From: JBOZRQ01 sp050789255
GTDB taxonomy: Bacteria; Bacillota; Sulfobacillia; Symbiobacteriales; Symbiobacteriaceae
Assembly: GCA_050789255.1 (NCBI GenBank)
Contig: JBOZRQ010000029.1
Coordinates: 1-64,000 of the forward strand
Direction of reading: 5' to 3'
DNA: 64,000 bases
Shown here: positions 17,136 to 26,378 of the stretch, piece by piece
How positions within the stretch are numbered: position 1 is the first letter of the stretch
Layout: each line of letters starts with the position of its first letter
Position numbers and translations under genes: made by a program
Notes under the pieces: model-generated
The model's input: the letters and a program-made list of their open reading frames with translations, nothing else
Databases searched by the model: none
What the model was told of the DNA's origin: nothing

Positions 17136-18470
17136 ATGCTCAAGCAACCTCGCAACTGGAAGGACATCCCCCTCTGGGCCGACGCCACCGAGGAGCAGTG
17201 GAACGACTGGAAGTGGCAGGTCAGCCACCGCATTGCCACGCTGGACCAGCTCAAACAGGTCGTGAACCTGACCGAGGAAGAGGAGCGGGCGATCAAGGAC
17301 TCCGAGCACCTGTTCCGCCTGGGCATCACCCCGCACTACGCTACCCTGATCGACCCCGACGATCCCAACTGCCCGATGCGCCTCCAGGCCGTGCCCAAGT
17401 ATAGCGAGCTGGCCTGGGCCGACTACGAGATGGGCGACCCCCTGCACGAGGACGTTGACTCCCCGGTGCACGGCCTCACGCACCGATACCCTGACCGGGT
17501 TCTCTTCCTGATCACCCACGAGTGCTCGCTCTACTGCCGGCACTGCACCCGCCGCCGCATCGTCGGCGACCAGGATGCCATGTCGACCGCCATGCTGGAC
17601 GCCGCCATCGACTATATCCGTCAAAATACGGTCATCCGCGACGTGCTGATCTCTGGCGGCGACCCGCTCGCCGTGCCCGATAAGCGCTTGGAGTACGTTA
17701 TCTCCAACCTCCGCCAGATCGAGCATGTGGAGATCATCCGCATCGGCTCCCGCATGCCGGTTGTGATGCCCCAGCGCATCACTCAGGAGCTCGTCGACAT
17801 GCTCAAGAAGTACCACCCGATCTGGTTCAACACCCACTTCAACCACCCGTTTGAACTCCAGCACCCGGACGCCAAGGCCGCCATGGAGCGGCTGGCGAAT
17901 GCCGGCATCCCCACGGGCAATCAGACGGTGCTCCTCAAGGGAATCAACGACTGCCCGGTGATCATGAAGAAGCTGGTTCACGAGCTGGTCAAGGCTCGCT
18001 GCCGGCCGTACTACCTGTACAACTGCGACCTCTCCGAGGGCCTGAGCCACTTCCGCACCACCGTGGCCAAGGGCATGGAGATCATCGAAGCCCTGCGCGG
18101 CCACACCTCCGGCTATGCCGTTCCCACCTTCGTGGTGGACGCCCCCGGGGGCGGCGGCAAGATTCCTGTCATGCCGAACTACCTGATCTCCCAGGGCGAC
18201 GGCAAGGTGGTCCTGCGCAACTTCGAGGGCAAGATCTCGGTGTACCACGAAGGGACGCCCTCGAACAACTACCAGAACGGCATCTGCAAAATCTGCGGGA
18301 CGGATCATGGCGCCATCAACGTCGGGGTGGGTGCCGAACTTTCGGCAACGCGCCCGAAGGCTGGCGAGATGAGCGTTCCCGAGAACGTGACCCGCATTGG
18401 ACACACACAGCCGCCGCTGATTACGGTTGAGCAGCTGGAGGCGATTGAGAAAGAGGCCGGCGATGACTGA
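17136..18470 (+). CDS. kamA: L-lysine 2,3-aminomutase
   Basis: Radical-SAM, PLP-dependent enzyme that converts L-lysine to L-beta-lysine. The 444-residue length fits the clostridial enzyme. The cluster-binding motif CSLYCRHC (about 130-137, CxxxCxxC) is followed by TRRRIVGD; the PLP lysine lies in PGGGGKIPVMPNY (about 334-346). The C-terminal CKICG (about 385) fits the extra metal site of the long form. Starts 8 nt after kdd and overlaps kamB by 8 nt. Confidence 0.96.
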   Translation: MLKQPRNWKDIPLWADATEEQWNDWKWQVSHRIATLDQLKQVVNLTEEEERAIKDSEHLFRLGITPHYATLIDPDDPNCPMRLQAVPKYSELAWADYEMGDPLHEDVDSPVHGLTHRYPDRVLFLITHECSLYCRHCTRRRIVGDQDAMSTAMLDAAIDYIRQNTVIRDVLISGGDPLAVPDKRLEYVISNLRQIEHVEIIRIGSRMPVVMPQRITQELVDMLKKYHPIWFNTHFNHPFELQHPDAKAAMERLANAGIPTGNQTVLLKGINDCPVIMKKLVHELVKARCRPYYLYNCDLSEGLSHFRTTVAKGMEIIEALRGHTSGYAVPTFVVDAPGGGGKIPVMPNYLISQGDGKVVLRNFEGKISVYHEGTPSNNYQNGICKICGTDHGAINVGVGAELSATRPKAGEMSVPENVTRIGHTQPPLITVEQLEAIEKEAGDD

Positions 18471-19521
18471 TCCCCGTGCCAGCGCTCTGCTGGACCATCT
18501 GCTGGACTGTGCGCCGAACCGCCGTGTCAGCGTGATCGGGCTGAGCAAGAACGCCGGCAAGACCGTCACCCTCAACCACCTGATTCGGGCTTCGGCCCTG
18601 CGGTCCATGCCGCTCGGGTTGGTCAGCACAGGACGTGACGGCGAGGAACAGGATGCGATCACCGAGCTCCCCAAACCCCGCATTTGGGCCCCGGCCGGGG
18701 CCTGGATCGCCACTGCGGCCGGCGCCCTGCCGGCCGCTACGGCCCGGGTGGAGCAGGTCCAAGAGCTCCCCGGCAAGACCCCCTTCGGCCAAATGACCCT
18801 GGGCCGGGTCACAGCCGAAGGTGAGGTTCTGCTGATCGGGCCAGGCACCAGCAAGCGCATGGCCGAGACCCTACAAGCACTTGAGAGTCAGGGCGCCCAA
18901 CTCTGCCTGGTCGACGGCTCCTTCGACCGCATCGCCGCCGCCAGCCCGGATGTAACCGGACAGGTAGTGCTAGCCGCCGGCGCCGCATACAGCTCATCCA
19001 TGGCAGATACGGTCGCCCAGGTCCGCCACGTGCTCGACATTTTCGACCTGCCCACCGTGCTCCCGGCGATTGAGCCGCAGGTCACGCAGGCGGCCTCCCA
19101 CGCTGTGAGCGTGGTGACCCTGAGCGGCGCCATTACGCCCGTGCCGGTAGCCACAGCACTCTCCGATCCCGAGCTAATTGCGGCGGCCGCCCGAGAGCAT
19201 GCGGACTACGGCGCTTTCCTGGTGATCAACGGGGCGCTGAGCGACCGGCTCGTGACCGTCCTGCTCAACAAGCGGATCAAAGGGGTGGGACTAGTCGTCG
19301 CCGACGCCACCCACATCCTCGTGGAGCGCAACCTGTGGCGGCGTTGGCGCCGCCTCGGCGGCGAGGTGTACGTGCGCCACCCGGTCCGCCTGGCAGCCAT
19401 TACGACGAACCCGCACTCCCCGGTCGGGGAGGATTACGATCCTCAGGCGTTCTTCCGGACCATCCGGGAGCTGGCCAACCGCCCCGTCTATGACCTGGAG
19501 GCCGGTTTGCCGGAAGCCTGA
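18463..19521 (+). CDS. kamB: KamB-type lysine 5,6-aminomutase reactivase subunit
   Basis: 352 residues. The N-terminus has a nucleotide-binding loop, SVIGLSKNAGKTVTLNHLI (about 22-40), and the gene sits between kamA and kamD, as kamB does in clostridia. KamB/KamC proteins are thought to reactivate the B12-dependent 5,6-aminomutase; the family is poorly studied. The usual partner gene kamC, a MutS-like ATPase, is not next to it and was not found in this window. The start at ATG 18463 overlaps the end of kamA. Confidence 0.8.
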   Translation: MTDPRASALLDHLLDCAPNRRVSVIGLSKNAGKTVTLNHLIRASALRSMPLGLVSTGRDGEEQDAITELPKPRIWAPAGAWIATAAGALPAATARVEQVQELPGKTPFGQMTLGRVTAEGEVLLIGPGTSKRMAETLQALESQGAQLCLVDGSFDRIAAASPDVTGQVVLAAGAAYSSSMADTVAQVRHVLDIFDLPTVLPAIEPQVTQAASHAVSVVTLSGAITPVPVATALSDPELIAAAAREHADYGAFLVINGALSDRLVTVLLNKRIKGVGLVVADATHILVERNLWRRWRRLGGEVYVRHPVRLAAITTNPHSPVGEDYDPQAFFRTIRELANRPVYDLEAGLPEA

Positions 19522-19540
19522 ACCACTTCGGAGGTGGCCT

Positions 19541-21100
19541 ATGTCCCTCAGTCTGCGCATTGACCATCAGCAGGTGGTCCGGGCCCGGGAAGCAGCGGAG
19601 CGGATCACCGGACAGGTGCAGGAGTACATCGAGCGGCACACCACAACCAGCACGGAGCGGGCAGTGGTGCGCCTTTTCGGCGTGGAAGGCAAGGGACCGG
19701 ACGAGGTGCCCCTCGCCAACCTCGTCGTCGACAATATCCAGGACGGCGGCGGGCTCGAAAAGGGCGCCGCCTACTGGCTCTGCAACGCTGTCGCCCAGCA
19801 CTCGATCTCGCCGCAGGAGGTCGCTGAGGCGGTCGCCGAGGAGAAGCTCAACCTGGTCAAGGTGGCCCAGGCCGATCCCGGCAAGATCCGTGAGACGGCC
19901 CTTCGTCTTGCCAGCGACACGCTCCAGAGGATTCAGCACAACCGCCAGACACGAGCCTCCTACACGGCGAGATGGGGCGAGCGGCCGACCCCCTGGCTCT
20001 ATATCATCGTCGCCACGGGCAACATCTACGAAGATGTGATCCAGGCGAAGGCAGCGGCCAGGCAGGGCGCCGACGTGATCGCCGTGATCCGCTCCACTGC
20101 CCAGTCGCTGCTCGACTATGTGCCCGAGGGTCCCACCACCGAGGGCTTCGCCGGCACCTATGCCACCCAGGCCAACTTCCGCATTATGCGGGCCGCTCTG
20201 GACGAGGTCTCCGAGGAGTTGGGCCGCTACGTGCGGCTGACCAACTACGCCTCGGGCCTCTGCATGCCCGAAATCGCCGCCCTGGGCGCCATGGAGCGCC
20301 TCGACATGATGCTCTCCGACTCCATGTACGGTATCCTCTTCCGGGACATCAACATGCGGCGCACCTTCATCGACCAGCACTTCGCCCGCATGATTCAGGC
20401 CTACGCCGGCATCATCATCAACACCGGCGAGGACAACTATCTCACTACGGATGACGCCTACGAGGCCGCCCACACCGTGCTGGCCTCGCAGTTTATCAAC
20501 GAGCAGTTTGCACACCGCTCGGGCATGCCCGACGAGTTGATTGGCCTCGGCCACGCCTTCGAGATGGACCCGCGCCAGGAGGACGGCCTGCTCTACGAGA
20601 TGGCTGACGCTCTGCTCTCCCGCACGTGCTTCCCGCGGGCGCCGCTCAAGTACATGCCGCCGACCCGGCACATGACCGGCAACATCTTCATGGGGCACCT
20701 CATGGATGCGCTCTTCAACCTGACCAGCGTCGCCACCAATCAGCACATCCACCTGATCGGCGTACTGACCGAGGCGATCCACACCCCGTTCCTGCACGAC
20801 CGCTACCTGGCCATCGAGAATGCCCGCTATGTGTTCGGCTATGCCAAGCACTTCAGTGAGGAGATTCAGTTCAAGCCGGGCGGCCGGGTGGAACAGCGGG
20901 CCGCCGAGGTGCTGCAGCGCACGCTCGACCTGCTGGAGCACATCGAGCGCACCGGCCTCATGGAGGCGATCGGCGAGGGCATCTTCGGGCGCGTGCGGCG
21001 GCGCCCGGACGGCGGCAAGGGCTTCGATGGGGTCGTGGCCAAGGCGCCGGATCACTTGAACCCGTTCTTCGAGCTGGTCATGAAAGGAGGGCGCATCTGA
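19541..21100 (+). CDS. kamD: lysine 5,6-aminomutase, alpha subunit
   Basis: Large PLP/adenosylcobalamin subunit of the enzyme that moves the terminal amino group of beta-lysine to give 3,5-diaminohexanoate. The 519-residue length is typical. Family segments seen include TPWLYIIVATGNIYEDVIQAK-type barrel sequence, RSTAQSLLDYVPEGPTTEG and the NEQFAHRSGMPDELIGLGHA region. ATG at 19541 follows GGAGGTGG; the gap to kamB is 19 nt. The stop overlaps kamE (TGATG), ensuring equal subunit synthesis. Confidence 0.95.
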   Translation: MSLSLRIDHQQVVRAREAAERITGQVQEYIERHTTTSTERAVVRLFGVEGKGPDEVPLANLVVDNIQDGGGLEKGAAYWLCNAVAQHSISPQEVAEAVAEEKLNLVKVAQADPGKIRETALRLASDTLQRIQHNRQTRASYTARWGERPTPWLYIIVATGNIYEDVIQAKAAARQGADVIAVIRSTAQSLLDYVPEGPTTEGFAGTYATQANFRIMRAALDEVSEELGRYVRLTNYASGLCMPEIAALGAMERLDMMLSDSMYGILFRDINMRRTFIDQHFARMIQAYAGIIINTGEDNYLTTDDAYEAAHTVLASQFINEQFAHRSGMPDELIGLGHAFEMDPRQEDGLLYEMADALLSRTCFPRAPLKYMPPTRHMTGNIFMGHLMDALFNLTSVATNQHIHLIGVLTEAIHTPFLHDRYLAIENARYVFGYAKHFSEEIQFKPGGRVEQRAAEVLQRTLDLLEHIERTGLMEAIGEGIFGRVRRRPDGGKGFDGVVAKAPDHLNPFFELVMKGGRI

Positions 21101-21837
21101 TGCACGTTCTTCCTTATGGCGATACGACGAACGACGGTGCGGTGCAGCTCTCTTTCACCCTGCCCGTTAAGGCCGGTGGTGTGGCTCGTGAAGCCGCCAA
21201 GCAGTTCTGTCAGCGCATGGGACTTGAACACATTCAGATTTCTTATATGAAGGATCTCGGCGGTGGGTACACCTATTTCGTCATTTACGGGCGAGTCACT
21301 GAGCCCATCGACATCTCTCAGATCCAGGTTCCCGAGGCCAAGGTGCCGCAGTGGAGCATGGAGCAGGTTAACGAGATTGCCCGGGAGAAGCTCGGCCGAC
21401 GCATTACTGTGGTGGGTGCTTGCACGGGGTCGGACGCTCATACCGTGGGCCTGGATGCCATCCTCAACATGAAGGGCTTCCACGGGGACTACGGTCTGGA
21501 GCGGTACAGCGAATTCATCGTGTATAACCTTGGGAGCCAGGTGCCAAACGAAGCGCTGATCGCCAAAGCCCGCGAAGTCGGGGCAGATGCTGTCCTGGTC
21601 AGCCAGGTCGTGACGCAAAAGAACGTTCACCTGCATAACCTGACGCAACTGGTCGACCTGCTTGAAGCCGAAGGGGTTCGCGACGAGCTGATTCTGATCG
21701 CGGGCGGTCCCCGCATTACGCACGAACTAGCTGTCGAACTCGGTTTTGATGCCGGTTTTGGGCCTGGAACGGTTCCTTCCGAAGTTGCTGGTTTCATTCT
21801 CCAAGAACTCTTGACGAGAAACGGACTTTCCGTATAA
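21100..21837 (+). CDS. kamE: lysine 5,6-aminomutase, beta subunit (cobalamin-binding)
   Basis: Small subunit carrying the base-off cobalamin domain. DxHxxG is present as DAHTVG, with His114, and the PLP-Schiff-base lysine of the family is Lys125 in NMKGFHGD. The 11-residue His-Lys distance matches that known for the clostridial beta subunit. The C-terminal SxL and GG motifs (LVSQVV, IAGGPRIT) complete the B12 fold. 245 residues; last gene of the operon. Confidence 0.95.
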   Translation: MHVLPYGDTTNDGAVQLSFTLPVKAGGVAREAAKQFCQRMGLEHIQISYMKDLGGGYTYFVIYGRVTEPIDISQIQVPEAKVPQWSMEQVNEIAREKLGRRITVVGACTGSDAHTVGLDAILNMKGFHGDYGLERYSEFIVYNLGSQVPNEALIAKAREVGADAVLVSQVVTQKNVHLHNLTQLVDLLEAEGVRDELILIAGGPRITHELAVELGFDAGFGPGTVPSEVAGFILQELLTRNGLSV

Positions 21838-21890
21838 CATCTCAGTCGTGGCAGAGCGACGACCAATCGCATAGCCTAACTTGAAAAATC

Positions 21891-21920
21891 GGAGTGGCAA
21901 GTCGCCACTCCAAACATTTT
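21891..21920. terminator. hairpin after the kam operon, possible bidirectional terminator
   Basis: GGAGTGGC / GCCACTCC stem with a 5-nt loop. On the plus strand it is followed by AAACATTTT, a weak tail; on the minus strand by GATTTTTC. It is the only terminator-like structure between kamE and rpoE. Confidence 0.55.
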
Positions 21921-22083
21921 CCTCCGTAATGGCCATTTTTGTACCGAACTCTTTTGGGGCTGCATACGTCTAAACCATTAAAATTGCCGCGTTTAGCCTT
22001 CCGCAGGGCTTTACAGCGACCCCATCAGGTAGACATGACAGGTTTCGTACTTCACCGAGGACACGCGGGATCAGAATGGGAGC

Positions 22084-22533
22084 GTGGTTGAAAAAATGGG
22101 TATTCCACATGAAATGCGGCCTGACATGTCCGTCACAGACCTCGCCTATTTCATCTTGAAGAATCGGGGCCAGTCGCTCCACTTCAAGGAACTCATCAGC
22201 GAGATCATGCGCGTCAAGGCGATTAGTCAGGAGAATCCTGGTCGCCTGATTGCGCAGATGCACACAGAAATCAACTTGGACTCCCGCTTCATTCACCAGG
22301 GGAATGGCGAGTGGGGTCTGCGTGAGTGGCAGCCCAAGGCCAAGGTGGTCCGCATCCGTCCCGAGTCCTCTTCGCCGGCTCCGTCCCGGCGCCCCGATCT
22401 CCGGGCAGACGAAGAGGATGACGAGTTTGAGGACGAAGAGTTCGATCGCGAGGAAGAAGACGAAGCCGCCAGCGATGAATCCGAGGACGGCTACGAAAAC
22501 GACCGTGACGATCTCTACGGCGACGAGGAATAG
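22084..22533 (+). CDS. rpoE: DNA-directed RNA polymerase delta subunit
   Basis: A Firmicutes-specific accessory subunit of RNA polymerase that affects core recycling and promoter selectivity. The N-terminal HARE-HTH domain (about 14-85) has LAYFILKNRGQSLHFKELISEI; the C-terminal about 45 residues are almost all Asp/Glu, the disordered acidic tail that defines the delta subunit. GTG at 22084 is taken, but its ribosome site is poor and ATG at 22096 is possible. It directly precedes pyrG, as in Bacillus. Confidence 0.9.
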   Translation: MVEKMGIPHEMRPDMSVTDLAYFILKNRGQSLHFKELISEIMRVKAISQENPGRLIAQMHTEINLDSRFIHQGNGEWGLREWQPKAKVVRIRPESSSPAPSRRPDLRADEEDDEFEDEEFDREEEDEAASDESEDGYENDRDDLYGDEE

Positions 22534-22541
22534 CTCACACT

Positions 22542-22577
22542 AAGGACCAGCGGATCTTCCGCTGGTCCTTCCTTTTC
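22542..22577 (+). terminator. terminator of rpoE
   Basis: AAGGACCAGCGGA / TCCGCTGGTCCTT, a 13-bp stem with a 3-nt loop, then CCTTTTC. It separates rpoE from the pyrG promoter. Confidence 0.9.
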
Positions 22578-22580
22578 GCC

Positions 22581-22609
22581 TTGACACTTCCAATCCGGAT
22601 GGCTAAAAT
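22581..22609 (+). promoter_or_regulatory. sigma-A promoter of pyrG
   Basis: TTGACA (22581-22586), 17 bp, TAAAAT (22604-22609). A perfect 10-bp palindrome TGTGCGCACA (22622-22631) lies just past the expected start and could be an operator. The GGGC-type start and attenuator that control pyrG in Bacillus were not seen. Confidence 0.85.
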
Positions 22610-22705
22610 GGACAAGTGTTTTGTGCGCACAGGCAGGAACTTCATTGGTAAACGTGAACGGTATTATAGACATCGGCAGCCCCAAACTCCCGGGGAGGGC
22701 AACAT

Positions 22706-24340
22706 ATGGCCAAGTTCATTTTCGTAACCGGTGGTGTGGTATCCGGGCTCGGAAAGGGCATTACGGCGGCGTCCCTCGGCAGGCTCATCAAGAGCCGGGG
22801 CTACAGGGTGACCGCCCTTAAATTTGACCCTTACCTCAACGTCGACCCGGGCACCATGAATCCCATTCAGCACGGCGAGGTCTTTGTCACAGATGACGGC
22901 GCCGAGTGTGACCTCGATCTTGGTCACTACGAGCGGTTCATGGATGTTAATCTGGGCAAGGGCAACAACGTCACTACCGGCAAGATCTACTCCTCGGTCA
23001 TTGCCAAGGAGCGCCGCGGCGATTATCTGGGCGGCACCGTCCAGGTCATTCCGCATGTCACCAACGAGATCAAGGCGAACATTCACCGTGTGGCTGACGA
23101 TCACCAGGCCGATGTGGTGCTGGTCGAAATCGGCGGCACGGTAGGCGACATCGAAAGCCTCCCCTTCCTTGAGGCGATCCGCCAGTTCCGGCACGAGGTG
23201 CCTCATAAGGATGACGTTCTCTTCGTGCACGTCACCCTCATGCCGTACATCAGCGCCTCGGGTGAAATGAAGACCAAGCCCACCCAGCACAGCGTCCGGG
23301 AGCTGCGCTCCATCGGCATTCAGCCCGATGTGATCGTCTGCCGTTCCGAGCAGGAGATTCCCAAGGACCTGCGCGAGAAGATTGCGCTCTTCTGCGACGT
23401 GGCGCCCAACGCCGTCATCCCCAACGTCGACCTCGACAGCCTGTACAAGGTGCCGCTGGTCATGGAGGAGGAGGGCCTGGCCCGCATCGCCTGCCAGCTG
23501 CTCGGCCTGCAGGACCGCACCCCCGACCTCGAAGAGTGGCGCCGACTCGTGCACTTCGCCATCGAGCCTTCCAAGGTGGTTGATATCGCCCTGGTCGGCA
23601 AGTACGTCGCTCTGGAGGATGCGTACCTGAGCGTGGTGGAGTCCCTGAACCACGCCGGCATTCACAACGACGCCCGGGTCAACATCCACTGGATCGACAG
23701 CGAAAAGCTGGAGAACGGCGCGGCGGATGAGAACCTGCAGAAGTACCTCTCGGAGATGGACGGCGTCCTGGTGCCCGGAGGCTTCGGCTATCGCGGCATC
23801 GAGGGCAAAATCAACGCGATCCGCTATGCCCGTGTCAACAAGGTGCCGTTCTTCGGTATCTGCATGGGCATGCAGTCCGCCGTCATCGAGTCGCTCCGCA
23901 ACGTGGCTGGCATCGCGAAGGCGAACTCCACCGAGTTCATCCCGGATGCAAAGGACCCCGTCATCGACCTGATGGCCGCCCAGAAGGAGATTACCAATCT
24001 CGGCGGCACCATGCGGCTGGGCGCCTACGCCTGCCATCTGGAGCCCGGCTCGAAGGCCCACGCCGCCTACGGTCAGGATGTGGTCTACGAGCGCCACCGC
24101 CACCGCTGGGAGGTCAACAACGCCTACCTCGACCAGCTCCGGTCCACCGGGCTCCGGCCCGTCGGCATTTGGCGCGAGGGCAACCTGGTGGAGGTCGTGG
24201 AGCTGGAGAACCACCCGTGGTTCATCGGCGTCCAGTACCACCCGGAGTTCAAGAGCCGGCCCAACCGTCCCCAGCCCCTGTTCCGGGACTTCATCAAGGC
24301 GGCGCTGGAGCGCCGGGAAGTCCGCCAGGCGGCTCACTAA
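22706..24340 (+). CDS. pyrG: CTP synthase
   Basis: Makes CTP from UTP, ATP and glutamine. 544 residues, full length. The synthase domain (1-265) starts KFIFVTGGVVSGLGKGI and includes DPYLNVDPGTMNP and EIGGTVGDIES; the class I glutamine amidotransferase domain (about 290-535) has the nucleophile Cys in FFGICMGMQ and the His/Glu pair in QYHPEF. Only a short untranslated leader (about 90 nt) separates the promoter from ATG 22706. Confidence 0.98.
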   Translation: MAKFIFVTGGVVSGLGKGITAASLGRLIKSRGYRVTALKFDPYLNVDPGTMNPIQHGEVFVTDDGAECDLDLGHYERFMDVNLGKGNNVTTGKIYSSVIAKERRGDYLGGTVQVIPHVTNEIKANIHRVADDHQADVVLVEIGGTVGDIESLPFLEAIRQFRHEVPHKDDVLFVHVTLMPYISASGEMKTKPTQHSVRELRSIGIQPDVIVCRSEQEIPKDLREKIALFCDVAPNAVIPNVDLDSLYKVPLVMEEEGLARIACQLLGLQDRTPDLEEWRRLVHFAIEPSKVVDIALVGKYVALEDAYLSVVESLNHAGIHNDARVNIHWIDSEKLENGAADENLQKYLSEMDGVLVPGGFGYRGIEGKINAIRYARVNKVPFFGICMGMQSAVIESLRNVAGIAKANSTEFIPDAKDPVIDLMAAQKEITNLGGTMRLGAYACHLEPGSKAHAAYGQDVVYERHRHRWEVNNAYLDQLRSTGLRPVGIWREGNLVEVVELENHPWFIGVQYHPEFKSRPNRPQPLFRDFIKAALERREVRQAAH

Positions 24341-24358
24341 CCCAAACTGGTAGCGCAA

Positions 24359-24390
24359 AACCACCAATCCCAAAGATTGGTGGTTTTTCT
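24359..24390 (+). terminator. terminator of pyrG
   Basis: AACCACCAATC / GATTGGTGGTT, 11 bp with a 5-nt loop, followed by TTTCT. Confidence 0.9.
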
Positions 24391-24446
24391 CTGGCCATAT
24401 GCGAACACACACAAACCATTTCCGTATTACTAATCAAAGGGGATAG

Positions 24447-24458
24447 TTCCGCGCGGAA
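24447..24458. promoter_or_regulatory. 12-bp palindrome upstream of the pseudokinase-like gene
   Basis: TTCCGCGCGGAA is a perfect palindrome 14 bp upstream of the ATG at 24472. It could be an operator for this gene; no regulator is known. Confidence 0.35.
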
Positions 24459-24471
24459 TGGGGGTGTGTGC

Positions 24472-26301
24472 ATGTCAACCGTGCTGGCGCAATACACGGT
24501 CATGCAGCAGAACGAGTGGGCAGAGCGGAAGTTTTACCAGGCGCAGGACCGCCGCACCGGGCAGGTGGTCTACCTCATTGAAGAGCCGGCGAGCGGGCGC
24601 ACCGATCCGTATGACCACGCCTGTTTGCCGAGCGTCAAGCAGCTGGTCGTGGAGGGCGGGACAAGGTGGCTCCAGGGCGCACTCCCCGACGGGGACACCC
24701 TGGAGGATTTGCGAAGCCGGGGCGGGCTGACCGAGCAGGATATCATGGCCGCTCTGCTGAGCGTGGTCGACGCGCTCTCCAGCCTGTCCAACCTGACGCC
24801 GCCGGTCGTACCATCGTACCTGGACCCGGCGTGTATCAAGCGGGACCGCCTGGGCCGCTGGACTTTGGACTACCTCGCACTGGCGCATGCGATGGAAGCC
24901 CGCATGGCGCCGCATCTGCCGCTGGGCGTCCACCCGGTAGGGGTCTTGCTATACTGGCTGATTACCGGGCAGACCGCCCGCCGAACCCGGGTGCAGGTCA
25001 CGAAGATGCAGCAGGGGGTTCCGTCGGCGCTCCAGTTCATCGTGATCAAGTGCCTCGGGCGCTCGTACCCGTCGCTCGCCGAGTTGCGGGCTGATCTGGA
25101 GCGTGCGGGCAACGAGCGGGAGTTCCGGGCTGTGGTGGGCCTGATCAGCCAGCAGCGGCACCGGGCGCCGGCGGCCCAAATGCCGGCTGAGCCGGTTCGC
25201 CTGCGGGTGGTGAAGCCGCCGGCGGCGCCCGAGAATCGCCCGGACGTGGTCCCGGCCATCGAGGATGTGCCCGTTTTGACCCAGGCGCCGCCTGATAGAG
25301 AGCCGATGGCGGTCAAGCCGCCGCTCAGCCTGGAGTACCGCAAGCTTCCGCTCGGCGGGCCGTCGATCCCGGTGGACGACAAGCCCTGGGCGCTCCCGCC
25401 CCGCCCGGATGAGGGCTACCGCAGGTACGTCGTCCCGCCTCCGCCGAACCCGGTCTGGCAGAAGGTCGTCCGCTGGGGCACCCTCAGCTTGATCAGCCTG
25501 ACAACGGCGGCGGTTTCGGCTGGCGTGGCGATCAAAGCAGACTTGGTTCCACAGGAGTATTTGCCTGCGTTCTTGCGAACGGTGCCCGCAGTGAGTGCGT
25601 ATCCGGGCATGGCCAGGGCGGGAGCTCTGGTCGGGCCGGAGATCTCCGGGGAGGCCCCGAGCCCCGGGGAGCTGTGGAAGGGCCGCCTCGACCCTGTCAC
25701 CGAGCCGGGCGATCCCCCGGTGCCGGTTCGAGAGCCTGACCCGCCTTCGGACGCCAAGCCTGCGCCGACGCCCGATCCGAAGCCCGACCCGAGACCTGAG
25801 CCAAAACCGGCTCCGAAGCCTGACCCCAAGCCCGATCCCAAGCCCGAACCCAAACCGGAGCCGACACCTAAGCCTGATCCCAAGCCGAACCCCGCACCCG
25901 AACCTCAGCCCGCTCCCCAGCCCGAGCCGGAGCCTGCTCGCCCACCTGTCCCGACCCCGGCGCCCGGCAGTGTCGAGGAACTCGACGCCCGCACCGGCGG
26001 CATTCCCGTTCTGCTCCACCTCGATGGGCACGAGCTCGGCTACGCCTTTGTCTTCCCGCATCCGCGCCACCCGTATCTGTCGCTGGGCGCCTACAACCGG
26101 CTTTTTGGGCGCACCCTCTACTGGACGCCCGTCGCTGGCGGCATTCGGCTCTTTACGAGTGACGGCAGCTTCGTCACCTCGGACTACGATCTGGTACAGG
26201 GCCGCCTCTGGCTCAAACTGACACCGGAGCTGCAGCAACAGCTGGGACTTCAGCTTCAGGTGGCCAACCAGGAGGACTTCCACTTTGCCACGTGGCACTA
26301 A
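24472..26301 (+). CDS. membrane pseudokinase-like protein with Pro-rich spacer and extracellular domain
   Basis: 609 residues, no precise family recognised. Residues about 1-215 resemble a Ser/Thr protein kinase that has lost its active site. A C-lobe-like segment IVIKCLGRSYPSLAELRADLERA and a YWLITGQ helix are visible, but the glycine loop, HRD and DFG are absent; the HRD/DFG region reads YLDPACIKRDRLGRWTLDYLALA. One membrane helix lies near 341-362. Outside, a repeat of Pro alternating with Lys, Asp or Glu (about 423-495) could span the wall, followed by a C-terminal domain (about 505-609). ATG 24472 was chosen over the longer frame through pyrG. A sensor or scaffold role is a guess. Confidence 0.6.
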   Translation: MSTVLAQYTVMQQNEWAERKFYQAQDRRTGQVVYLIEEPASGRTDPYDHACLPSVKQLVVEGGTRWLQGALPDGDTLEDLRSRGGLTEQDIMAALLSVVDALSSLSNLTPPVVPSYLDPACIKRDRLGRWTLDYLALAHAMEARMAPHLPLGVHPVGVLLYWLITGQTARRTRVQVTKMQQGVPSALQFIVIKCLGRSYPSLAELRADLERAGNEREFRAVVGLISQQRHRAPAAQMPAEPVRLRVVKPPAAPENRPDVVPAIEDVPVLTQAPPDREPMAVKPPLSLEYRKLPLGGPSIPVDDKPWALPPRPDEGYRRYVVPPPPNPVWQKVVRWGTLSLISLTTAAVSAGVAIKADLVPQEYLPAFLRTVPAVSAYPGMARAGALVGPEISGEAPSPGELWKGRLDPVTEPGDPPVPVREPDPPSDAKPAPTPDPKPDPRPEPKPAPKPDPKPDPKPEPKPEPTPKPDPKPNPAPEPQPAPQPEPEPARPPVPTPAPGSVEELDARTGGIPVLLHLDGHELGYAFVFPHPRHPYLSLGAYNRLFGRTLYWTPVAGGIRLFTSDGSFVTSDYDLVQGRLWLKLTPELQQQLGLQLQVANQEDFHFATWH

Positions 26302-26309
26302 AACCGCCG

Positions 26310-26345
26310 GGCCCGGGATGTTACTATCCCGGGCCTGATTCTTTT
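26310..26345 (+). terminator. terminator after the pseudokinase-like gene
   Basis: GGCCCGGGAT / ATCCCGGGCC stem, 6-nt loop, then TGATTCTTTT. Confidence 0.85.
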
Positions 26346-26378
26346 GATAAAATGGGCCTCGTAGTGAGGTGCTGTCAA

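Noticed and set aside
22610..22705. pyrG reiterative-transcription attenuator
   Set aside because: No GGG start run and no terminator hairpin with C-rich partner in the 90-nt leader.
14121..24412. Long minus-strand frames opposite GH3, kamA, kamD and pyrG (551-647 codons)
   Set aside because: All mirror real genes with high GC at codon position 3, and have no domain matches or start signals.
25740..25960. CRISPR or satellite-like DNA repeat
   Set aside because: The repetition is coding: a Pro-Lys/Asp/Glu linker in frame within the pseudokinase-like gene.
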